From Prosapia bicincta (Eukaryota; Arthropoda; Insecta; Hemiptera; Cercopidae): a stretch of 64,000 nt of DNA. The notes under the pieces are model-generated. The model did not search any database. It was not told where the DNA came from and saw only the letters and a program-made list of their open reading frames with translations. The first letter of the stretch is position 1. Each line of letters begins with the position of its first letter. Made by a program: the position numbers and the translations under genes. The stretch lies in assembly GCA_036971475.1 (NCBI GenBank), contig JBAIZL010000006.1:139900231-139964230 (forward strand), given 5' to 3'. Positions 12,301 to 24,521 of the stretch are shown here, piece by piece.

Positions 12301-15300
12301 GTAGGCCTGAGGTGAGAAACCTACCCTAATAGGCAAACAGAGAAAGTAGGACTGCACTAAATGCTTTAACATGACACGATATCGCATAAAGATAAGTATG
12401 GGTTAAGGGGGCTTGCCCTGAGAGGAATGAAGAGAAAGGTAGGCCTGAGGTGAAGAACCTACCCTAATAGGCAAACAGAGAAAGTAGGACTGCACTAAAT
12501 GTTTTGACCTGACACGATATCAGATAAAGATAAGTATGGGTTAAGGGGACCTGCCCTGAGAGGAATGATGAGAAAGACAGGCCTGAGGTGAAGAACCTAC
12601 TCTAATAGGAAAACAGAGAAAGTAAAATGTCACTAAATGCTTTCACATGACACGATATCGCATAAAGATAAGTATGGGTTAAGGGGGCTTGCCCTGAGAG
12701 GAATGAAGAGAAAGGTAGGCCTGAGGTGAAGAACCTACCCTAATAGGAAAACAGAGAAAGTAAAATGTCACTAAATGCTTTGACATCACATGATAACGCA
12801 TATAGATAAATATGGATTAAGGGGCATGCCCAAGAAATGAAGATAAAGGTAGGCCTGAGGTAAGGAACCTACCCTAATAGGCAAACAGAGAAAGTAAAAT
12901 GTCACTAAATGCTTTGACATCACATGATTTCGCATAAAGATAAATATGGGTTAAGGGGCTTGCTCAAGAAATGAAGATAAAGGTAGGCCTGAGGTGAGGA
13001 ACCTACCCTAATAGGCAAACAGAGAAAGTAGGACTGCACTAAATGCTTTGACCTGACACGATATCGCATAAAGATAAGTATGGGTTAAGGGGCTTGCCCT
13101 GAGAGGAATGAAGAGAAAGGTGGGCCTGAGGTGAAGAACTACCCCAATAAGAAAAAAAAGAAAGTATTACTGCACTAAATGCTTTGATCTGACACGATAT
13201 CGCATAAAGATAAGTAAGGGTTAAGAGGGCTTGCCCTGAGAGGAATGAAGAGAAAGGTAGGCCTGAGGTGAGGAACCTACCCTAATAGGAAAACAGAGTA
13301 AGTAGGACTGCACTAAATGCCTTGACCTGACACGATATGGCATAAAGATAAGTATGGGTTAAGGGGGCTTTCCCTCAGAGGAATGATCAGAAAGACAGGC
13401 CTGAGGTGAAGAACCTACCCTAATAGGCAAACAGAGAAAGTAAAATGTCACTAAATGCTTTAACATGCCACGATATCGCATAAAGATAAGTATGGGTTAA
13501 GGGGCTTGCCCTGAGAGCAATGAAGAGAAAGGTGGGCCTGAGGTGAAGAACTACCCCAATAAGAAAACATAGAAAGTATTACTGCACTAAATGCTTTGAC
13601 CTGACACGATATCGCATAAAGATAAATATGGGTTAAGGGGCTTGCCCTGAGAGGAATGAAGAGAAAGGTGGGCCTGAGGTGAAGAACTACCCCAATAAGA
13701 AAACATAGAAAGTATTACTGCACTAAATGCTTTGACCTGACACGATATCGCATAAAGATAAGTATGGGTTAAGGGGCTTGCCCTGAGAGGAATGAAGAGA
13801 AAGGTGGGCCTGAGGTGAAGAACTACCCCAATAAGAAAACATAGAAAGTATTACTGCACTAAATGCTTTGACCTGACACGATATCGCATAAAGATAAGTA
13901 TGGGTTAAGGGGGCTTGCCCTGAGAGGAATGAAGAGAAAGGTAGGCCTGAGGTGAAGAACTACCCCAATAAGAAAACATAGAAAGTATTACTGCACTAAA
14001 TGCTTTGATCTGACACGATATCGCATAAAAATAAGTATGGGTTAAGAGGGCTTGCCCTGAGAGGAATGATGAGAAAGGTAGGCCTGAGGTGAGGAACCTA
14101 CCCTAATAGGCAAACAGAGAAAGTATTACTGCACTAAATGCTTTGATCTGACACGATATCGCATAAAGATAAGTATGGGTTAAGGGGCTTGCCCTGAGAG
14201 GAATGATGAGAAAGGTAGGCCTGTGGCGAAGAACCTACTCTAATAGGAAAACGGAGAAAGTAAGTCTGCACTAAATGCTTTGACATGACATGATATCGTA
14301 TAAAGATAAGTATGGGTTAAGGGGCTTGCCCAAGAAGTGAAGAGAAAGGTAAGCCTGAGGTGAGGAACCTACCCTAACAAGAAAACAGATAAAGTAGGAC
14401 TGCACTAAATGCTTTGACCTGACACGATATCGCATAAAGATAAGTATGGGTTAAGGGGCTTGCCCTGAGAGGAATGAAGAGAAAGGTAGGCCTGAGGCGA
14501 AGAACCTACTCTAATAGGAAAACAGAGAAAGTAAGTCTGCACTAAATGCTTTGACATGACATGATATCGTATAAAGATAAGTATGGGTTAAGGGGCTTGC
14601 CCAAGAAGTGAAGAGAAAGGTAAGCCTGAGGTGAGGAACCTACCCTAACAAGAAAACAGAGAAAGTAGGACTGCACTAAATGCTTTGACCTGACACGATA
14701 TCGCATAAAGATAAGTATGGGTTAAGATGGCTTGCCCTGACAGGAATGAAGAGAAAGGTAGGCCTGAGGTGAAGAACGTACCCTAACAGGAAAACAGAGA
14801 AAGTATTACTGCACTAAATGCTTTGACCTGACACGATATCGCATAAAGATAAGTATGGGCTAAGGGGCTTGCCCTGAGAGGAATGAAGAGAAAGGTGGGC
14901 CTGAGGTGAAGAACCTACCCTAATAGGAAAACAGAGAAAGTAAAATATCACTAAATGCTTTGACATGACATGATATCGCATAAAGATAAATATGGGTTAA
15001 GGGACTTGCCCAAGAAATGAAGAGACAGGTAAGCCTGAGGTGACGAACCTACCCTAACAAGAAAACAGAGAAAGTAGGACTGTACTAAATGCTTTGACCT
15101 GACACGATATCGCATAAAGATAAGTATGGGTTAAGGGCGCTTGCCCTGAGAGGAATGAAAAGAAAGGTAGGCCTGAGGTGAGGAACCTACCCTAACAGGA
15201 AAACAGAGAACGTAGGACTGCACTAAATGCTTTGACCTGACACGATATCGCATAAAGATAAGTATGGGTTAACGGGCTTGCCCTGAGAGGAATGATGAGA

Positions 15301-15445
15301 AAGGTAGGCCTGAGGTGAAGAACTACTCCAATAAGAAAACATAGAAAGTATTAATGCACTAAATGTTTTGACTTGACACGATATCGCATAAAGATAAGTA
15401 TGGGTTACGGGGCTTGCCCTGAGAGGAATGATGAGAAAGGTAGGC
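9345..15445. repeat. 138-bp higher-order satellite (trimer of a 46-bp monomer), about 44 copies
   Basis: A 138-bp unit repeats throughout (for example the cgcat marker at 9,506, 9,644 and 9,782). Each unit splits into three related blocks of 45, 46 and 47 bp starting CTGAGGTGAAGAACCTACCC, CTGCACTAAATGCTTTGACC and ATGGGTTAAGGGGGCTTGCC. They share the pattern TG...AA...C-T--CCTGA-A-GA followed by an AGA/AAA-rich tail. A shortened third block (CCCAAGAAATGA in place of CCCTGAGAGGAATGA) marks subfamilies. Blocks are duplicated internally: a marker cassette near 10,981 recurs near 12,077 (about 1.1 kb away), and CAAGAAGTGAAGAG recurs 272 bp apart at about 14,325. The left edge is made of diverged single monomers. 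Confidence 0.95.
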
Positions 15446-15720
15446 CTGAGGTGAAAGACATATCCTGTCAGGAAAGTGCAAAAAGGAAAGTCTCTGGTAA
15501 AAGACGTGCCCTGACACGAAAGCAGAAGAAGGAAAATCTGAAATGATGGTCTTTCTCTGACAGGAAGGCAGGAAAATAAAGGCATGAAGTGAAGGATACG
15601 CCGTGATGTGCTGGGAAGCAGACACAGATAATAATTTAGATAAGGACCTGGCCTGACAGGAGAATACAGAAAGACATATTGCACTGAAGGACTTGTCTTG
15701 ACTATAAACACGATTCTTAA
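15446..15720. repeat. Diverged 46-bp monomer relics at the edge of the 138-bp satellite
   Basis: Beyond the last 138-bp trimer, single monomers continue with exact 46-bp spacing: starts at 15,446, 15,492, 15,538 and 15,584, each with a CCTGACAGGAA-like centre and an AAGGAAA tail. The following two copies (to about 15,720) are longer or shorter and more diverged. These look like the ancestral monomeric state from which the trimer was amplified. Confidence 0.85.
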
Positions 15721-15740
15721 TACTATTGCGTCGTTAAACA

Positions 15741-16480
15741 CTTTAATGTAGGATCATAATTGTGTCGTATTGTTCAAATCTGCGAAATGTAAGGTTCTTA
15801 GGCAGAGCAAGATAGAAGATAGTTACACTGGCTAATTTTGTAACACTATACAGTAATATAGTGAACTCTTGGTTAATTTGTTAGTAAAAGAATAATATAA
15901 AGTGATTCTTCGCTAGGTTCGCTGTCTAGTGGCATAATCTTCATATGACATGAATAGACAGTAAGTTATACAATCTATGAAAAAAGCGACCAGTGAAATA
16001 ACTTACCATCACGGAATGTGCGAAATAAGCGACCAGACTACCCCTACCGCCCCCAAGGTCATTCAACCAAGCTATACCGAATCCGGAATGCGCGAAATAA
16101 GCGACCAGGCTACTCTTTCACTACCCGTTACAGTTAAACTTAGAAGGAAAACGAAGAAGGCTGAAGCTTTCAATCTCTGTATATGAAATTGGATGGAGCT
16201 ATTGAAAAGACAACGAAGAAAATGGTGACATAAAGGCTGTCTCCGTACCCTCTCCTACCTTCAAAACCTGGATGTAGTTGACGATCATAAAAACGATTAA
16301 CATACAAAAATATAGAAATAAATATAAACTTATGTAAACATTAAAAATATATATTATAAAACACTATACAATTTTATTAAACAATTATAAAACAAATATT
16401 AAAAAATCATCGATGAAGGATTCTTAGCACTGATTTTAAACACGCCTAAATAATAGAACTGATTTATTATCATTTAGCCA
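15741..16480. other. Low-copy spacer with three GAAATAAGCGACCAG-type motifs
   Basis: No gene recognised. GCGACCAGTGAAATAA at about 15,987, and GAAATAAGCGACCAG at about 16,022 and again at about 16,095, are a short motif in both internal arrangements. Its reverse complement recurs at about 18,145 and as a small tandem array at 18,200-18,308. A 69-codon ORF (15,977-16,186, plus) overlaps the motifs and looks fortuitous. The remainder is AT-rich. Confidence 0.6.
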
Positions 16481-18037
16481 GTACAATGGGGGGGGTGATA
16501 CAGATCGCCTGCTCGCGGTGCCTCTTGCGTAACCTAAACGATATGTACAAGGTATCGGCTTATTTACCCACTGACTTTAAGTAGTAAGTAACATTTAGCC
16601 AGTCCAATGGGGGGTGATATTGATCGCCTGCTCGCGGTGCCCCTTGTGTAACCTAAACGATCGATACAAGGTATCGGCTGTAAACTCACTGACTTCAAGT
16701 AGTAAGTAACATTTAGACAGTCCAATGGGGGGGGGGGTGATACAGATCGCCTGCTCGCGGTGCCCCTTGCGTAACCTAAACGATCTGTACAAGGTATCGG
16801 CTGTAAACCCACTGACTTCAAGTAGTAAGTAACATTTAGCCAGTCCAATGGGGGGTGATATTGATCGCCTGCTCGCGGAGCCCCTTGTGTAACCTAAACG
16901 ATCTATACAAGGTATCGGCTGTAAACCCACTGACTTCAAGTAGTAAGTAACATTTAGCCAGTCCAATGGGGGGTGATATTGATCGCCTGCTCGCGGTGCC
17001 CCTTGTGTAACCTAAACGATCGATACAAGGTATCGGCTGTAAACTCACTGACTTCAAGTAGTAAGTAACATTTAGCCAGTTCAATGGGGGGTGTACAGAT
17101 CGCCTGCTCGCGGTGCCCCTTGCGTAACCTAAACGATCTGTACAAGGTATCGGCTGAAAACCCACTGACTTCAAGTAGTAAGTAACATTTAGCCAGTCCA
17201 ATGGGGGGTGATATTGATCGCCTGCTCGCGGTGCCCCTTGTGTAACCTAAACGATCTATACAAGGTATCGGCTGTAAACCCACTGACTTCAAGTAGTAAG
17301 TAACATTTAGCCAGTCCAATGGGGGGTGTACAGATCGCCTGCTCGCGGTGCCCCTTGTGTAACCTAAACGATCGATACAAGGTATCGGCTGTAAACTCAC
17401 TGACTTCAAGTAGTAAGTAACATTTAGACAGTCCAATGGGGGGGGGTGATACAGATCACCTGCTCGCGGTGCCCCTGCGTAACCTAAACGATCTGTACAA
17501 GGTATCGGCTGTAAACCCACTGACTTCAAGTAGTAAGTAACATTTAGCCAGTCCAATGGGGGGTGTACAGATCGCCTGCTCGCGATGCCCCTTGTGTAAC
17601 CTAAACGATCGATACAAGGTATCGGCTGTAAACTCACTGACTTCAAGTAGTAAGTAACATTTAGACAGTCCAATGGGGGGGGGGTGATACAGATCGCCTG
17701 CTCGCGGTGCCCCTTGCGTAACCTAAACGATCTGTACAAGGTATCGGCTGAAAACCCACTGACTTCAAGTAGTAAGTAACATTTAGACAGTCCAATGGGG
17801 GGGGGGGGTGATACAGATCGCCTGCTCGCGGTGCCCCTTGCGTAACCTAAACGATCTGTACAAGGTATCGGCTGTAAACCCACTGACATCAAGTAGTAAA
17901 TAACATTTAGCCAGTCCAATGGGGGGTGATACAGATGGCCTGCTCGCGGTGCCCCTTGCGTAACCTAAACGATCTGTACAAGGTATCGGCTGTAAACCCA
18001 CTGACTTCAAGTAGTAAGTAACATTTAGCCAGTCCAA
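16481..18037. repeat. 118-bp minisatellite with variable G runs, 13 copies
   Basis: Thirteen copies of a 115-123-bp unit run from CATTTAGCCAGT through GATCGCCTGCTCGCGG and ACGATCTGTACAAGG to ACTTCAAGTAGTAAGTAA. Length differences come mainly from one G homopolymer, which I count as 8, 6, 11, 6, 6, 6, 6, 6, 9, 6, 10, 12 and 6 in order, and from loss of GAT after it (TGATACAG, TGATATTG and TGTACAG types). Copies are otherwise nearly identical, so the array is young. Minus-strand ORFs of up to 321 codons cross several copies. Because the unit is not a multiple of three they cycle between frames, and they are treated as by-products. Confidence 0.95.
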
Positions 18038-18199
18038 AACCTGGTTGAAGTGAAATGGAAATCCCAAAACAATATTTAGAAAAATCAACAAGCCAAACTC
18101 TCTCAGAAGAGTGTGTAATAACCAGAGCAGATATAATTCTTTGATGGTCGCTTATTTCACTGAAGATTGAGACTCTACGCTCAGGTAGAAAATCCGTAA

Positions 18200-18308
18200 T
18201 GGCCGCTTATTTCGCTGGCCGCTTATTTTGCTGGCCGCTTATTTCGCTGGCCGCTAATTTCGCTGGCTGCTTATTTCGCTGGCCGCTTATTTCACTGGCC
18301 GCTTTATT
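18200..18308. repeat. 16-bp short tandem repeat, about 7 copies
   Basis: TGGCCGCTTATTTCGC repeats head to tail with a few substitutions (TTTTGC, CTAATTTC, GGCTGC, TTTCACTGG). The unit is the reverse complement of the GCGAAATAAGCGACCA-type motif seen left of the 118-bp array, so related motifs face each other across that array. Confidence 0.9.
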
Positions 18309-18966
18309 CGCGACACCATGTCGTATTAGTCTAAGACCTTGCTCAAGCCGTTTTTAACGTCCTCCTATTTTCAGAATCAGGGAAACATCGTGCTCTCACC
18401 TGCTATATCTTAGTTAAACGTCTAGACATGTCAATTATTCCACGATCCTATACACTGCAAGTAGTTCCAAAATCCTGAGCAGCCATAATCCGTCCATATA
18501 TCTCTGTCTAGGAAGGTTTATGTCTTTACCTTACACTACATATATTTACTACCTTTTGATTAGTTTAAAATACAAAAAGCAAGCAATAAACTCCTCCCAC
18601 TTTCGGTAACAACGGAGTTCCATGTCTCTTCCTTAGTCATATCCTCTACCTGTACCTTTGCGCGGAGTTGTAGCTCGTAGACACCTATTATGTAACCGAA
18701 AGACATACCTCACGGATGCAATCATGTACATTTAGAAAGTATGCTGTTATATTTACTTACCTTAATCATACCTACATTTTACTATTCTCTCATATTTCTT
18801 TACAATTAAAATAGCTTATTTGTGCTTTTGTCTAAAAAATAGACATTGTTTTGCTCTCGCTGGCTCATACGCAATGTCAAAAGCAGCGTATGTTCCTTGG
18901 CTAGACGAAAAGAGGGTATGTATAAACACACATAGCGACTGTATATGTACTCGTGTATGTATATGA
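18309..18966. other. Unique spacer
   Basis: AT-rich low-copy sequence with no recognisable gene, RNA or repeat. Confidence 0.5.
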
Positions 18967-18968
18967 GT

Positions 18969-20193
<1,225 letters not shown>

Positions 20194-21112
20194 TAAAGTT
20201 ATGCAGCACCTCCCAACACAACGAAAGTATTAGAGCCAATGACATTTATTTAATAGTAGAGTCAAGATTTAAAGTTATGCAGCACCTCCCAACACAACGA
20301 AAGTATTAGCGCCAATGACATTTATTTAATAGTAGAGTCAAGATTTAAAGTTATGCAGCACCTCCCAACACAACGAAAGTATTAGAGCCAATGACATTTA
20401 TTTAATAGTAGAGTCAAGATTTAAAGTTATGCAGCACCTCCCAACACAACGAAAGTATTAGAGCCAATGACATTTATTTAAGAGTAGAGTCAAGATTTAA
20501 AGTTATGCAGCACCTCCCAACACAACGAAAGTATTAGAGCCAATGACATTTATTTAATAGTAGAGTCAAGATTTAAAGTTATGCAGCACCTCCCAACACA
20601 ACGAAAGTATTAGAGCCAATGACATTTATTTAATAGTAGAGTCAAGATTTAAAGTTATGCAGCACCTCCCAACACAACGAAAGTATTAGAGCCAATGACA
20701 TTTATTTAAGAGTAGAGTCAAGATTTAAAGTTATGCAGCACCTCCCAACACAACGAAAGTATTAGAGCCAATGACATTTATTTAATAGTAGAGTCAAGAT
20801 TTAAAGTTATGCAGCACCTCCCAACACAACGAAAGTATTAGAGCCAATGACATTTATTTAAGAGTAGAGTCAAGATTTAAAGTTATGCAGCACCTCCCAA
20901 CACAACGAAAGTATTAGAGCCAATGACATTTATTTAATAGTAGAGTCAAGATTTAAAGTTATGCAACACCTCCCAACACAACGAAAGTATTAGAGCCAAT
21001 GACATTTATTTAATAGTAGAGTCAAGATTTAAAGTTATGCAGCACCTCCCAACACAACGAAAGTATTAGAGCCAATGAAATTTATTTAATAGTAGAGTCA
21101 AGATTTAAAGAC
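20194..21112. repeat. 76-bp tandem array, 12 copies
   Basis: The unit TTTAAAGTTATGCAGCACC...AGTAGAGTCAAGA repeats every 76 bp (markers at 20,201 and 20,277). Copies are almost identical. The few diagnostic changes (TAATAG versus TAAGAG, AGAGCC versus AGCGCC, CAGCACC versus CAACACC) are shared between non-adjacent copies, which points to duplication of multi-copy blocks. The array is very recent. Confidence 0.97.
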
Positions 21113-21935
21113 AATGTAATTGACCAGTATGAGCGCGCGTGTGTATGTGTAAGCAACTACTCTTCCTTTTAAGGTTTTAAAATGGTCAATATGATGGTAA
21201 TGTTCACAGTTCAAATTATGTTTCTACTTTATAAAATAGATTCACGCCGAAACGTGTCGCGGAAAAAGGAACACTCCCGCCCTCGCTTCGGGTAATATAA
21301 TGCAAATACAATCGCCTTTCCTCTTAGCCTCTAATACGAAAGAGACTGCGTTTTCTATGTAAATATGAAAGTAGTAAATGAATCAAGATGACTTTACAAA
21401 GAATCAGACGAGGCCGCATTCCCGAGCAGTAATATCTACCAGCTCAAAGCTTTATTCGCGATCCTACACTCGACACATTTCAATACAATCCAATTGCAAC
21501 AAGGAGCGCGCTATCACTTTGGACAAAGAGATGCCACCGCCTTACTAAACTACGCTTACCTGAAGTGCTTAATTCTCGGAAATGATTTTTTTCCATTGCA
21601 TCGAATATAATTAATTTTAAAAAACAATGTTCATAAAATCATACAATTACCAAACAAAATTAATTAACTATAATATTCTAGCTAGGTTATAAAAATATAA
21701 TTATATACGTAATACAGAGTATAGTGTATAATACAGTATACAATATAAATATACCGTAACCTCGCCTAAGAACAGAGCGGAAGTTGACACCTTCCTCCAG
21801 CCCGATTGAGATCAGGTTTTTCTTCGGGTAAGATACTTCGAACACTTGACGAGAGATTTACCTGTATTCTATACCAATAACTTTACTTTAATCCTATCTA
21901 TAATTCACAATCCTTTTCCGTATTTCGAGACGAGA
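21113..21935. other. Low-copy spacer
   Basis: Mixed composition with a more GC-rich stretch at about 21,240-21,560 and an AT-rich palindromic stretch at about 21,690-21,750 (TATAC/GTATA motifs). On the minus strand a good splice-donor match (CAG/GTAAGC) lies at about 21,560. No coding frame supports it as an exon. Confidence 0.45.
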
Positions 21936-21942
21936 ATAGTCA

Positions 21943-23010
21943 AACTGTTGATAGTGTTAAGGCGATTATGCTCATGCTGTTGATAGTGTTAAGGCGATTA
22001 TGCTCATGCAGTTGATCGTGTTAAGGCGATTATGCCCATGCTGTTGATCGTGTTAAGGCGATTATGCTCATGCTGTTGATCGTGTTAAGGCGATTATGAT
22101 CATGCTGTTGATCATGTTGAGGCGATTATGCTCATGCTGTTGATCGTGTTAAGGCGATTATGCTCATGCTGTTGATAGTGTTAAGGCGATTATGCTCATG
22201 CAGTTGATCGTGTTAAGGCGATTATCCTCATGCTGTTGATAGTGTTAAGGCGATTATGCTCATGCAGTTGATCGTGTTAAGGCGATTATGCTCATGCTGT
22301 TGATCGTGTTAAGGCGATTATGCCCATGCTGTTGATCGTGTTAAGGCGATTATGCTCATGCTGTTGATCGTGTTAAGGCGATTATGATCATGCTGTTGAT
22401 CATGTTAAGGCGATTATGCTCCTGCTGTTGATCGTATTAAGGCGATTATGCTCATGCTGTTGATAGTGTTAAGGCGATTATGCTCATGCAGTTGATCGTG
22501 TTAAGGCGATTATGCTCATACTGTTGATAGTGTTAAGGCGATTATGCTCATGCTGTTGATAGTGTTAAGGCGATTATGCTCATGCAGTTGATCGTGTTAA
22601 GGCGATTATCCTCATGCTGTTGATAGTGTTAAGGCGATTATGCTCATGCAGTTGATCGTGTTAAGGCGATTATGCTCATGCTGTTGATCGTGTTAAGGCG
22701 ATTATGCCCATGCTGTTGATCGTGTTAAGGCGATTATGCTCATGCTGTTGATCGTGTTAAGGCGATTATGATCATGCTGTTGATCATGTTAAGGCGATTA
22801 TGCTCATGCTGTTGATCGTATTAAGGCGATTATGCTCATGCTGTTGATAGTGTTAAGGCGATTATGCTCATGCTGTCGATCGTGTTAAGGCGATTAGGCT
22901 CATGCTGTTGATCGTGTTAAGGCGATTATGCTCATGCTGTTGATCGTATTAAGGCGATTATACTTATGCTGTTGATCCTATTAAGGCGATCATAGTCATG
23001 GTTTTAATCT
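21943..23010. repeat. 32-bp tandem array, about 33 copies, with a 12-copy higher-order block
   Basis: Consensus core GTTGATCGTGTTAAGGCGAT plus TATGCTCATGCT, period exactly 32 bp. Marker variants recur at fixed spacing: GATTATCCTCATG about 384 bp apart (near 22,223 and 22,606), and GATTATGATCATG at about 22,092, 22,380 and 22,764 (288 and 384 bp, i.e. 9 and 12 units). The last two copies are degraded. Confidence 0.96.
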
Positions 23011-23205
23011 TGTTAAAACCAGTGGCGGCTTGTGCCTAAAACCTATGCTTGCAAGTCGTAAAGCGTTAGTTTTATTTTAAGGCAAAGAAATCGTAATTAT
23101 AAACACCGAAAGGGCTGTTATAGGGAAAATAGTTAGATACTTCTTAATACTATGTGATTTGTTATATTGAAGGAAATATATTTCCATTTTTTTATTTTAT
23201 TTTAA

Positions 23206-23211
23206 TTTATT
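23206..23211 (-). terminator. Candidate polyadenylation signal for the minus-strand exon
   Basis: TTTATT on the plus strand reads AATAAA on the minus strand, about 95 nt after the stop codon of the candidate exon. A second copy lies at 23,191-23,196. The region is AT-rich, so chance occurrence is quite possible. Confidence 0.3.
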
Positions 23212-23306
23212 TAAGACACACATTCATGGTTTAACTATTAACAAACTAATCTCAATTCATTCTTAACTGTAAATTTCAAGAAACTCGGAACGGAGCGGAG
23301 ATGCGT

Positions 23307-23520
23307 CTATTCGAATGCAGCCGATTTTAACAGAAAACTCCCGAGGCTGCAGGCCGTCTGCAACCCAAGGAGCTTCACGGCGTTGCCTAACTGCTTTAGT
23401 CTGTCTGGACCTCGCAGTGTTTCTTCTCCATTAGGAGTGACGTCATTGGGTGTTGCAGGTTTCCCTCCAACCAGGCCGAACGAAACTGTGACAGCGAGCA
23501 GTCCCACGGTTGCTGTGATT
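23307..23520 (-). CDS. Candidate terminal exon of a small secreted-protein gene (unknown family)
   Basis: A minus-strand open frame of about 70 codons begins right after a consensus acceptor (AACGTCAG/AATC), is distinctly GC-richer than its flanks and ends in TAG. It starts with a hydrophobic, signal-peptide-like stretch (ITATVGLLAVTVSFGLVGG). A hydrophilic Pro/Thr/Asn/Glu segment and an amphipathic tail containing DRLKQLGNAVKLLGL follow. No start codon lies in the exon itself. Insect secreted-protein genes often split the signal peptide after the first few codons, so an upstream mini-exon at higher coordinates is plausible but was not identified. The open frame continues upstream to 23,633, but that part is AT-rich and probably intron. 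I do not recognise the family. A decayed gene fragment or chance ORF remains possible. Confidence 0.38.
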
Positions 23521-23963
23521 CTGACGTTTTTAACATTATTTATGAATAGTAGATCATGTTGTATAATTAGTAATCGCTCATAGCTAATATTAATGTACAT
23601 TAGTAAATAAATATATAACCAGAAGACCGTCATCTACAAATCTTATATATATAACATTCTCCTGTTGTATATTTATTTGTTAAAAATATTTCCTAACAAA
23701 AATAATTTTTTTAAACAAAACTTATCAAAGCTTTTCGTCAACATTCATTGTTAGCATTACTAAGAGCTTGTGGAACTATTGACAATTAATTTTTTTTCCA
23801 GGCGAAAAACCTATTGAGGTTATCATCGTCTATCAAAAGTTAAGTTTTTTAAAATAAATATTACATAAATAAAACTAATCAAAATAAAACAAAATAAAAT
23901 AAAATAAATGTTTAAAACTAATTGTAATTATCTAAAACTAAAGAACCTAAAATTATACAAAAT
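23521..23963. other. AT-rich spacer and 3' flank of the LINE
   Basis: Very AT-rich. It includes an (AAAAT)n-like run at about 23,880-23,910 that reads T-rich on the LINE's strand. The LINE 3' end lies somewhere here, but no clear poly(A) or TAA-repeat tail is visible. Confidence 0.5.
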
Positions 23964-24521
23964 TTAAATACTATTAAATAGATTAAAGTGGCGTAAGAAA
24001 GCGAGGACACGGTCGATAGCCGTGACATCGTCCCTTAAAACCACCTTTAAACTACCTCGAAGATTGTAACGAATATACAAATTTGTCAACTCATCACAAT
24101 CAAGCAGAATGTGCTTGATTGTGATGGTACTTTTACAAAACGGACAAAGTGGTGGATCGTCATGTCTTATCAACCATCCATGCGTTAACAAAGAGTGGTC
24201 GATGCGAAGTCGAGTTACCACCACTTCCTCCCTACGATTCGAACGAACAGATGTCCTCCATGGTCGGACGGTATTTTTGATGTCCCTCAGCTTGTTTCTA
24301 TTTACATTTTGCCATTCTTCATTCCAAACAAAGAATAGTGTAGTTTTAACTTTGCATACAAAATCTGATGCCATCACACGTTGTGTCGATGGCACCATAC
24401 CTGTAGCTAATTTTGCACCTTCATCTGCCTTAGTGTTTCCGAATATTCCACAGTGACCAGGGACCCAGAGAAATGACACCTCGCAATTGGAGCCAGTGTA
24501 TTGAGCACAAGATGTCTCCAA
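23964..24521 (-). pseudogene. LINE ORF2 fragment 4: end of RNase H and C-terminal CCHC motif
   Basis: The fragment resumes with SFLWVPGHCGIFGNTKADE, which supplies the His and final Asp of the RNase H active site. Further on, RLRIDHSLLTHGWLI leads into CPFC...HILLDC, a C-X2-C-X7-H-X4-C arrangement typical of the C-terminus of RNase H-bearing insect LINEs. The tail ends AFLRHFNLFNSI followed by a stop. Its junction to fragment 3 is near 24,500. Confidence 0.88.

Noticed and set aside
16954..17919. 321-codon minus-strand ORF with repeated WLNVTYYLKSVGLQPIP-like segments
   Set aside because: It lies wholly in the 118-bp array, switches frame from unit to unit because the period is not a multiple of three, and depends on G-run lengths. 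It is a by-product of the repeat rather than a gene.
21540..21600. Minus-strand splice-donor match (CAG/GTAAGC) suggesting a first exon
   Set aside because: A single good donor without a coding frame, start codon or partner acceptor is expected by chance at this scale.
21943..23010. CRISPR-like array of 32-bp repeats
   Set aside because: The repeats are directly adjacent with no unique spacers, and the genome is eukaryotic.
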